Shown: piece by piece, positions 1-6,900 of the stretch
How positions within the stretch are numbered: position 1 is the first letter of the stretch
Layout of the letters: every line of letters starts with the position of its first letter
Origin: Fibrobacter sp. UBA1313
GTDB taxonomy: Bacteria > Fibrobacterota > Fibrobacteria > Fibrobacterales > Fibrobacteraceae
Reading direction: 5' to 3'
Assembly (NCBI GenBank): GCA_002307115.1
Contig: DBTP01000063.1
Span: 1-21,540, forward strand
DNA length: 21,540 bases
Made by a program: the position numbers and the translations under genes
Notes under the pieces: model-generated
Database searches by the model: none
The model's input: the letters and a program-made list of their open reading frames with translations, nothing else
Told to the model about the DNA's origin: nothing

Positions 1-19
1 ATAAGGCTATTTTAAAAGC

Positions 20-484
20 ATGAACGAACCCCTCTCAGAAGCTGAAAAAATCCAATGGGAATGGCTTAAGAATCACCCGATCCCAGATAAAGATCAGGAA
101 TTAAAAGCCGCAGAAACAGCTTCAAAAATTCCCCTCAAAGGCGCCCATGGAAAACGCATGCGCCGAAGCCCCTCTACCTGGGAATTTCCTCTGCCTGAAG
201 AAGAAATCGATCTCCACGGCTACGTCTCAGGCGAAGCCGTCGCCGCCGTAGAGAACCTCATGGACGGCATGGAAAAAGCGGGTCTCCACATACTCAGAAT
301 CATCCACGGCGGTGGAAACCCGGGCTACGGCAACGTCAAACACATCATCGATCGCAATTGCCGCACCCTCTGGAAAAATCGCATCGTATTCTACAGAACC
401 GAGCCCGACAACGCAGGCTCCAGCATATTGAAGTTGGGCAATGCCCCTCAAGCCGCTGTTATCCCCCGTAAAAAAAAGAAATAA
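20..484 (+). CDS. Smr-domain protein
   Basis: A 154-residue protein whose C-terminal two thirds is a Smr domain, the small MutS-related fold found in stand-alone bacterial proteins that bind or nick nucleic acid. The hallmarks are visible: an IDLHG motif at residues 63-67 (the family's LDLHG signature) and the glycine-rich IHGGGNPG at 95-102, corresponding to the HGxG signature. The first ~55 residues are charged and resemble a low-complexity leader, and the C-terminus ends in a basic tail (RKKKK). No MutS2 ATPase portion is present, so this is the short stand-alone form. A weak AAGG lies 12 bases before the ATG; the next upstream gene is out of view. Family assignment is firm; the cellular role (RNA or DNA processing) is unknown for such short forms. 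Confidence 0.87.
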   Translation: MNEPLSEAEKIQWEWLKNHPIPDKDQELKAAETASKIPLKGAHGKRMRRSPSTWEFPLPEEEIDLHGYVSGEAVAAVENLMDGMEKAGLHILRIIHGGGNPGYGNVKHIIDRNCRTLWKNRIVFYRTEPDNAGSSILKLGNAPQAAVIPRKKKK

Positions 485-508
485 ACCCGCTTTTCCCCAT
501 TTTTTCCA

Positions 509-537
509 TTGAGAAACATCCCGGAATTAACTAAAAT
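509..537 (+). promoter_or_regulatory. Sigma-70-like promoter of the tRNA-Pro gene
   Basis: TTGAGA at 509-514 and TAAAAT at 532-537 are separated by 17 bases, each one mismatch from the -35/-10 consensus. The predicted transcription start falls around 544, about ten bases before the mature tRNA 5' end at 553, which is a sensible leader length. Confidence 0.65.
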
Positions 538-552
538 TGGGGACACCCGTAA

Positions 553-626
553 CGGAATATAGCTCAGTCTGGTAGAGCGCTTGCTTCGGGAGCAAGAGGT
601 CGTGAGTTCGAATCTCGCTATTCCGA
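553..626 (+). tRNA. tRNA-Pro (anticodon CGG)
   Basis: A complete cloverleaf can be folded by eye. The acceptor stem CGGAATA (553-559) pairs with TATTCCG (619-625), with discriminator A at 626. The anticodon stem CTTGC/GCAAG (580-584/592-596) encloses the loop TTCGGGA with anticodon CGG at 587-589. The T arm GTGAG/CTCGC (602-606/614-618) has loop TTCGAAT. A C1-G72 first pair is typical of bacterial tRNA-Pro. It would read the proline codon CCG. The 3' CCA is not encoded (TAA follows the discriminator), so it must be added by tRNA nucleotidyltransferase. Confidence 0.96.
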
Positions 627-632
627 TAAAAC

Positions 633-660
633 AAAAACACCACCACCCGGTGTTTTTTTT
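633..660 (+). terminator. Intrinsic terminator after tRNA-Pro
   Basis: AAAAACACC (633-641) pairs with GGTGTTTTT (649-657) around a 7-base loop, and the run of T continues to 660. It lies just downstream of the tRNA. The A-rich 5' arm means it could also act on transcripts from the other strand. Confidence 0.75.
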
Positions 661-708
661 GTTTTAAACGGAATTAAAGAGAGAGGAGAACTCACGAAGT
701 GAGAGCGA

Positions 709-747
709 TTAAAAGGACTCGGAACAAAGTGAATCGAGGACTTTTAA
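709..747. repeat. Hairpin with tandem G-A mismatches
   Basis: TTAAAAG (709-715) pairs with CTTTTAA (741-747), then GA faces GA (716-717 and 739-740), then CTCG (718-721) pairs with CGAG (735-738). The loop (722-734) contains GAACAAAGTGA, which recurs in the loop of the next small hairpin, AGTG/CACT at 776-794. Tandem G-A pairs are stabilising in RNA, so a structured transcript is possible. Function unknown. Confidence 0.5.
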
Positions 748-762
748 GCCCGCCATAGGCGG

Positions 763-797
763 CCCGCAGGGCGAAAGTGGAACAAAGTGACACTGGA
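763..797. repeat. Dispersed intergenic repeat, copy A
   Basis: This segment runs CCCGCAGGG, CGA, then GGAACAAAGTGACACTG. It aligns with 2646-2681, which reads CCCGCAGGGG, CGA, then TTGAACAACGTGACACCG, with one gap and roughly 27 of 33 identical positions counted by eye. A shorter relative of the core (CAGAACAAAGCGACGTGTCAG minus its first base) lies at 10902-10921. The copies sit only between genes. Confidence 0.55.
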
Positions 798-897
798 GAG
801 ATCTCGTGACAAAGACCCGCGAGTCCGGAAAGATATTGACGGGCATTCTTGCACTATTGCGACAGACCCGGTTCTGAAAATTTGTCTGAGAATGGTC

Positions 898-985
898 GTG
901 GCGGGCGGAAACGTGGCTACAGAGTGAGTCGAGCAAAGCGAGGTCGCAAGACCGAACGGAGTAACGCGTTTTCGTCCGCCGCCAC
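898..985. repeat. Long imperfect stem-loop
   Basis: GTGGCGG (898-904) pairs with CCGCCAC (979-985); after a single bulged G905, CGGA (906-909) pairs with TCCG (975-978), and AACG (910-913) with CGTT (967-970) beyond a small internal loop. The enclosed segment holds the GGTC-GCAA-GACC hairpin (942-953). There is no T run on either strand, so it is not an ordinary intrinsic terminator, although it lies just past the 3' end of the GH53 gene. Confidence 0.5.
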
Positions 986-1031
986 TATACTATACTCCAA
1001 GCATAGCTATCGACTCGGAACGAAGTAAACC

Positions 1032-2483
1032 TTAATGTTTCTGTAAACCCAGTGAAGAAAGTATATGATCAAATTCTTCAAAATCAGAGTCATCAGCGTA
1101 CAGATTGTTTCCACTCCAAGTAAACATCGAAGTGCCCCATGCACCAGTCAATGCGGGTTCCCAATAGAAAGACCCCAACGTGCCCGATAAACTTTTCAAT
1201 TTCGTATTCGTTTCTGCACGGGCTCCCGAAGTATAGGAAGTAGAAGTTGAAGCCCCATTATATTCGGCAATCATATACTTGAACTGAGGAAATTTTGCCA
1301 TTTGCGTAGAAATGAAATTACTCCAATCTGTCGGAGTCCCATGACCATAGGCCGTGTAGGCCGAAAATGCCATAATATCAAAATCAACACCTTGTTTGGT
1401 CACAACCTCACTCATCCACCAAGAGCCATTTTTAACAGCACTCTCAATGTGCATTACGGTTTGAATAGAGGCACTTACATCATTCACCGCTTTAACGCCC
1501 GCCTTCAATAATTTCGCCAAATTAGAAGGATATAAACTTAATTTACCACTCACTGCCGAAGAGGCCTCTTGAACGTTATCGCCCCAGCAATTCGTAGAAC
1601 CCGTAGGTAAACTATACAACATCCCGTTAGTAATTTCGTTCCCTATTTGAACCATATCAGGCATCGCTCCGGCATTTTTAAGAGCCATAACTAAATCATA
1701 GGTATATGCATAGACCGAATCCGCCAGAGCCTCTATCGTAGTCACCGAACGCCAACGTTCTGGAATAATTTGCTTCGAAGGATCCGCCCAATTATCACTA
1801 TAATGAATATCTAGAGAAAATCCCATTCCAGCAGATTTCACCTTTTGAGCATAAGCAATGACATGTGTTTTATCGCCAAAAGATTCCGTAGATGTTTCTC
1901 CGCAACCGCTTGCAGCATAACCATAAGCTGCTGATGGACTCACAAACGTTTTAAGACGCACATAATTAAATCCATGATTTTTTAAAATATCAAAAATCGA
2001 TTTTTCTATGCCATCGGAGTCATAAAATTTAACTCCTCTGCTTTCATATTCCTGGAACTTGGATATATCAGCACCCAAAATGTAGTCTCCCTTTTGGTAA
2101 ACTATAGGACTTGAAGAGGATAACTCCCTGCTACTCGATAATAAAATTCTATCACTACTACTTGAAAACCGTTCGGTCTCGTTGCTACTGGATGATAAAA
2201 TGATTGCGCTACTGCTTGAAAGCAATTCATAACTACTGGATAATTCATCCATTGAACTGCTAGTTGAAATGTCTCCACTACTGAGATATTCAATACTCCC
2301 ACTTGAAAAAGAAGGTTCCAAACTAGAAGAATAAATTTCTTGAAATGAAGAACTACTGCTCAACAGCAAAATTGCTTCTGAAGACGATATTAAATTTTCG
2401 TTTATTTCCGTTCCTTTATCATCACCACAAGAAATACATAGTGAACAAATGAAAATACCCCAAATTTGTTTGTACCCGAACAC
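1032..2483 (-). CDS. GH53 endo-beta-1,4-galactanase, secreted lipoprotein with poly-serine linker
   Basis: A 483-residue protein that should hydrolyse beta-1,4-galactan side chains of pectin (arabinogalactan type I). Residues 1-18 form a short signal peptide; Cys19, followed by GDD, is the likely lipidated residue, though the lipobox (CIS before Cys19) is atypical at -3. Residues 33-125 are an irregular serine-rich linker with a dozen runs of three to five serines. The GH53 barrel starts near GADISKF (137-143) and reaches the C-terminus; LDIHYSDNWADP (224-235) is a family signature. Glu283 in QIGNEI is the expected acid/base and Glu407 in MIAEYNG the expected nucleophile. No carbohydrate-binding module is present. 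The start is GTG, preceded by AGGAGG (2490-2495) at 6-base spacing, the best Shine-Dalgarno in the window. It appears monocistronic. Confidence 0.93.
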   Translation of the reverse strand: MFGYKQIWGIFICSLCISCGDDKGTEINENLISSSEAILLLSSSSSFQEIYSSSLEPSFSSGSIEYLSSGDISTSSSMDELSSSYELLSSSSAIILSSSSNETERFSSSSDRILLSSSRELSSSSPIVYQKGDYILGADISKFQEYESRGVKFYDSDGIEKSIFDILKNHGFNYVRLKTFVSPSAAYGYAASGCGETSTESFGDKTHVIAYAQKVKSAGMGFSLDIHYSDNWADPSKQIIPERWRSVTTIEALADSVYAYTYDLVMALKNAGAMPDMVQIGNEITNGMLYSLPTGSTNCWGDNVQEASSAVSGKLSLYPSNLAKLLKAGVKAVNDVSASIQTVMHIESAVKNGSWWMSEVVTKQGVDFDIMAFSAYTAYGHGTPTDWSNFISTQMAKFPQFKYMIAEYNGASTSTSYTSGARAETNTKLKSLSGTLGSFYWEPALTGAWGTSMFTWSGNNLYADDSDFEEFDHILSSLGLQKH

Positions 2484-2645
2484 ACCAAACCTCCTCTTAT
2501 AGAGTCCCCTAAAAAGATATACAAATTAACGAGAACCTCAAACGATCAAGAAGTTAAGGGTACCTCTAAAAATTCATTTTCTATGACTAGAAGCCGGTTC
2601 CCTCCGGGGAACATCAGGCTTCGCAGAGCTGGCCCTTGGGTCAGC

Positions 2646-2681
2646 CCCGCAGGGGCGAGGATTGAACAACGTGACACCGCA
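2646..2681. repeat. Dispersed intergenic repeat, copy B
   Basis: This is the counterpart of the repeat at 763-797, located inside the inverted-repeat element. Both have a GCA-looped C/G hairpin followed by an AACAA(A/C)GTGACAC core. Confidence 0.5.
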
Positions 2682-2820
2682 ACAAATTGGCTATGGTACA
2701 TCGTCATAGTGAACTTCGTTCTGTTGCTGAGCCGGGGCAGTGCCAAAGCGAGCTTTGCCATTGTACTCGGCTTTTGCAACAGTCGTCTTTCAAAGTGGCG
2801 AAGAGCGTTCAAGCCGAGTA

Positions 2821-2850
2821 TCATGATAGCGAACGTATTCGCTATCATGA
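2821..2850. repeat. Perfect 13-bp hairpin
   Basis: TCATGATAGCGAA (2821-2833) and TTCGCTATCATGA (2838-2850) are perfect reverse complements around the loop CGTA. It directly follows the right arm of the 2764-2820 inverted repeat. No T run follows on either strand, so it is not an ordinary terminator. Confidence 0.8.
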
Positions 2851-2923
2851 TCGAGGCGCCGAAAGGCATCAATACAACCAGTATTCACCACTTTTGTGCT
2901 TACGCACTTGTTGATGCAACTTG

Positions 2924-2951
2924 GCAATGGGCATACAAGCATGCCCATTGC
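2924..2951. repeat. Perfect 11-bp hairpin
   Basis: GCAATGGGCAT (2924-2934) and ATGCCCATTGC (2941-2951) pair perfectly around a 6-base loop. This is the second long hairpin of the element, about 75 bases after the first. Confidence 0.8.
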
Positions 2952-3061
2952 ACTCGTTTTGGTCAACAATCATTCCTGCTCTGGCTCAACCTCGTTCGAT
3001 TTCATTCCCGCAAACCAATTTTTAGAGGCTTCCTTAACTAATTTTAACAACTTTCATTCAA

Positions 3062-3895
3062 TTATATTTTCATGCGTCTTCCCTTGGCACGCAAGCGATT
3101 CAGCGGAGCCAAAGAAAGCAAAGGCACTAATCCAAAACAAATCAAAAGGCCAAAGGCAAATGCGTCCCTGAGTCGGAATGCTATTTCCATGGGAAAATTA
3201 TTAAAACTGTGCATTTCATAGAATGCCATTACCACAGCCACGGCCACTGCAGAAAATACCATCGGCAAAAATTGTTTCTTGAAACTCTTAGTAATAGCCC
3301 CAACCACAGGGATCCCCAAAGCAAGTTCATTACCCGCCGAAAGAGCAAGCACAAAAGCATCCGTAAAAATTAAAATCATAAAGGCGCCCCACGTCATTTC
3401 TGGCACATGGGCCACCACGCAGAAGTTCGTAAAAACAAAGGTCAAAAGAAAGATGGGAAAAAACGTACAGGCATAAGCATGCTTCACCAAAAGCAGTAGA
3501 ATAAAAGAGAAAACACCCGCAACACCCCAGATATAGAGAATAACTTCTTCAGAGCCATCCAAACCAAAAATCAACATAAGAAAACAAGCTAATGCAATAG
3601 CAAAAGTCACAGCACTTCGAATTCCACCGATGACCAATCGCACCACAAAAATAATGGCAGCCGCAATAACCACTGGAAACACCTGATCTATCGCCCCCGA
3701 TATTCCTTTGTCAAAAAGACCAGAAACCGCGATCGCAAATCGTTCTGTCGCGGTCAAGATATAAGAAACAAAATCATCGAAATCCGGAGCAAAAAAGAAA
3801 TAGGCGACAAGCCAACCGAACAAAGGAATCAATCGAAAGCGGAGCAATAATTCGGCAAAACGTTGTCGTTTACTTGATTTATCACGCAAATCCAT
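3062..3895 (-). CDS. Polytopic membrane protein of unknown function
   Basis: A 277-residue integral membrane protein. About eight hydrophobic segments can be seen, near residues 20-36, 72-90, 95-111, 118-137, 142-163, 168-187, 209-226 and 247-265. Basic clusters at the N-terminus (KSSKRQR) and C-terminus (RLRAKGRRMK) suggest both ends lie in the cytoplasm. I recognise no family. The gene starts 9 bases after the stop codon of the C25 peptidase gene, and its Shine-Dalgarno (AGAGG) overlaps that stop, so the two are almost certainly co-transcribed and probably translationally coupled. A role linked to the peptidase or its export is plausible but only inferred from position. Confidence 0.8.
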   Translation of the reverse strand: MDLRDKSSKRQRFAELLLRFRLIPLFGWLVAYFFFAPDFDDFVSYILTATERFAIAVSGLFDKGISGAIDQVFPVVIAAAIIFVVRLVIGGIRSAVTFAIALACFLMLIFGLDGSEEVILYIWGVAGVFSFILLLLVKHAYACTFFPIFLLTFVFTNFCVVAHVPEMTWGAFMILIFTDAFVLALSAGNELALGIPVVGAITKSFKKQFLPMVFSAVAVAVVMAFYEMHSFNNFPMEIAFRLRDAFAFGLLICFGLVPLLSLAPLNRLRAKGRRMKI

Positions 3896-3904
3896 ACATT
3901 ACCT

Positions 3905-6900
3905 CTACCTAGAAATCACCAGTTTTTGTTTTTTGCTAAACTCCTGCCGTTTGGCTGTATCATCGGCTTCCACTTTAGAAGTCACCACATAGTGATAAAG
4001 TCCATTGGCAAGTTTGCGTCCATAAAAATCGCGGCCATCCCACGTCGTGACCCCTGACTTAGCGTTGTTGATTCTCTGCACCAGGCGCCCATTTTGATTA
4101 TAAATGCGGATAGAAACAGTGGAAGTTCTATTCACCGCTAAATTTTTGAAATAAAATGTCGTTCCCTTGCGGCCCATAGGATTGGGGGCGTTAAACACAT
4201 CCATCAATCCCGTCGAAAGTGCGTCTGTAATTTCGACATACACACTCTTAGTGGATTCATTTCCCAAGATGTCCATCGCACGTACTTTAAACTGATAAGT
4301 ACCTGTGGGATATTTGCTTGCAGCAAAAGTCATACGCACTGTCGCCGACCGACTTCCTTGTTCTAAAAAAGGCCAAGGATGAAACGGCTCTTCTACACCC
4401 ACAAGTTCAAATGTAATTCCTTCATCGGCTTCCTCTCTAAAATCAAGCGATGTGGAATCTTCCAAAACTATTTGCAAACAGGCTGGAGAAGCCAATTTTA
4501 CATGTTCCCCATCCGAGAAAGAGGTCCCCGAAGAAGGAGAAAGACAAGATTGGATTTGAATCGTGGGGGGCGTTACATCATGCAAAGAATCTGCATAAGA
4601 GGATGTCCCCGCAATGGTAATACCAGAGACCAGCCCCCGTCCAATAGGAGCAATAGCGTCTCCGTACGCCCATAAACGAATTTCTGCCGCCGTATCGCCA
4701 AAAGCAATTTTGCGAGGGGTAATAAATTCCGTACTAAAGTGACCGTCTTTAACATCTATATCTTCGCTAAAAATAAGATTTCCATCATACAGTACCGACA
4801 AGTCCGAATCATTCGAAGGCGCTTGACTCAGATTTTTTTCGTAGCTACCTTCCAAAATATTCAAACGGACTTTTCCATTATCCATACCAGATACTCTCCC
4901 AGAAAGCTTCATATTTTCCAAAGCCTGGATGGTATCCACCTGCTGCTCAAGAGTAATCCCCAAACTCATTCTAGGAAGTGAAATCACTGGTTCGCCTAAA
5001 AGGACATAGCGTTCATAAACATATCGGTCTGAAAAATAAGAAGTCTTAGTAATCCCTTTGGCATAGCGGAATGCATTGCCAATAGTGTTCCCATCCGTGA
5101 AAAGTGCATAAGAAAGAAGGGATTTCGCTAGACGTTCGTTACCCCCCGAAAATGTTTCTCGAGTTGCACCAATGGAGACAATGGCCCCTTTATTCTTTGC
5201 CTGAATGAACGTTTCAGAAAGGGAAATCGCATCTCCCTCATCAAAACGACCCACAGAACAAGAGAATGAACCTAAAATAGTATAACGCCCTTCGTTAGAA
5301 ATATCACTTATATAGGATGCCTTCAACAAACCTTCATAGGCCCACGCTGTCGGAGAACCGTGACCAAAATACAAAGTAAATAAAGCCCCTTGATTAATTT
5401 GATTTATCAGATCCGTCGCTGCATCAAGCTTTTGCCCCGAAGCATCCGCCGTGTAATCTAACAAAAAGACTTTTTCCATATCAAAACGGTAATTATCTGC
5501 TGCAGCGAAGTTATACAACATTCGGGACAAATTTTCCTGTTGCTTAGAATGCCCAATACCGTCTACAGAAGTCCCCGTCCAAGCGTCATCCGCAGTAAAT
5601 AACAAAGTATTGCGCCATTCTCCATTATTCATAGTCCCTAACTTTTCATGAGCAATCGCCTTCTCATTATAAGCTTGGAAGTCCGCAACCGAACTGATCG
5701 GTAAACGCCCCACACCCACATCCATATCGAAAGTTCCATAAAAGATCGCCTCCCCAGAATCAAGTGCGGCAAAGAAATCATCGGAAACCGCATCCTCTTT
5801 TTCAAAGGGAGGTAAACGATTCGGTTTATATCCACTATGAAAACCCCGATAATCAAAATGCCCATTTCCCGCGAGTAACACATACCTAAAATCAGGGCAC
5901 ACACTACGCACATAAGCGAGGTAATTTCGAATAGCCACAGGGTTCATCGCTCCGCCATTATAGACTCGGTAAATATCTTCCGCTAAAACGACAGTAGTAT
6001 TGAATTTTGTGATAGCCTCTCCCCCGGAACGAAAATTTGCAAGTTCCACCGCTGGTACCTGAAAAGCTTCTGGAGCCACAATAACGTATTCTGTTTTCGA
6101 AGAAATCCGAGCAATATCGGTAAGTACACCTGAAACCTTATTGGGTATTCCTTCAATAGAGGCCACGGATTTCCATTTTTCTGTGCGATACAAAAGATAA
6201 CGATAATCAGCAGCAGGATCGACACTATCAACGGCGACTCCATTCACCACAGGTAATAAACCAATCGGTTCAAAGTTTTTGAATTTGAGAACTCGTAAAT
6301 CAGAACTCGTTCCCACAGGAATCTGAATCAAGCGAGCGGCGCGTCCCGGCAAAAGCCATTCCGCAGAATCAGAAAGAGAGGGAGTCCATTGATAAGCTAC
6401 GGACATGCCGTCAAAACGATCAAAATAGTTGTTATTAGGAAGCATTGTAAGAGAATAAGTATTCCCAGAATTTTTCAACCCAGGATTAGAAATTTGAAAA
6501 TTACCCCCAGGAATTAAGCGGTCATAAGAAGTAAAAATTTTCCCGTTCACCGTTGCCGAAAACTTAATATTGCTCATGCGCTCTTCATAACTTTTGGAAG
6601 ACAAATCATTTACAGACGTCGTGGAACGATGTGGCATGTAGGAAAAAGAGACATATTCACGACCCCCATTCACACGCCCCAGCAAATTAGACGTTTTCTC
6701 AGAGTAAAGACTACTTGCGGGTATTTCAGTGGAATCAGTAGGCGCATTCCAGAACCAGAACCATTCTTTTCCGGTGAACTCATCCCAACTGCCACTATCG
6801 TCGAAATAAGTGTCGCGTAAAAGAACGTCCTTTTCTACGCGCAAATACCGAAGCCAATTGATCTCAGCAGCAGTGCCGCTGGGACGAGTCCCCATCGTCA

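Larger units (their letters stand above)
661..1031. other. Gene-free stretch rich in short hairpins
   Basis: No credible gene is seen here; open frames lack start signals and protein-like composition. The stretch is G/C-richer than its surroundings and packed with small perfect palindromes: CTCAC-GAA-GTGAG (691-703), CCGCC-ATA-GGCGG (750-762), GCCC-GCA-GGGC (762-772) and GGTC-GCAA-GACC (942-953, a GNRA loop). Larger structures and a repeat shared with another intergenic region are listed separately. The far end, CTCGGAACGAAGT (1014-1026), resembles the start of the 718-738 hairpin and runs up to the stop codon of the GH53 gene. Confidence 0.6.
2553..3038. repeat. Inverted-repeat-bounded intergenic element, possibly MITE-like
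   Basis: The ends are 22-base inverted repeats (2553-2574 and 3017-3038) matching at 19 of 22 positions, with shared core CCTCTAAAAATT. TTAA lies at the outside of both arms (2554-2557 and 3034-3037), which could be a target duplication or part of the repeat. The interior has no credible gene but many hairpins: GTTCCC/GGGAAC (2597-2612), GCTGGCCC/GGGTCAGC (2628-2645), GCCCC/GGGGC (2644-2656), a 10-base inverted repeat TACTCGGCTT/AAGCCGAGTA (2764-2773/2811-2820), GTGC/GCAC (2896-2907) and GTTG/CAAC (2910-2920), plus two long ones listed separately. It fills most of the gap between the membrane-protein gene and the GH53 gene. No transposase is visible, so mobility is inferred. Confidence 0.6.

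Noticed and set aside
709..936. 75-residue minus-strand frame in the hairpin-rich stretch
   Set aside because: Composition follows the repeats (for instance LDSLCS twice), and no ribosome binding site is seen.
661..1031. Possible CRISPR array
   Set aside because: Repeats are short, unequal in length and spacing, and palindromic with differing stems; there are no uniform spacers and no cas genes.
2499..2520. A third end-like motif, CCCCTAAAAAGAT, just upstream of the GH53 gene
   Set aside because: One mismatch in the core and no partner arm in inverted orientation nearby.
2466..3041. 191-residue plus-strand and 108-residue minus-strand frames across the inverted-repeat element
   Set aside because: They translate hairpin DNA, have no family features, and the longer one runs into the GH53 start and both repeat arms.
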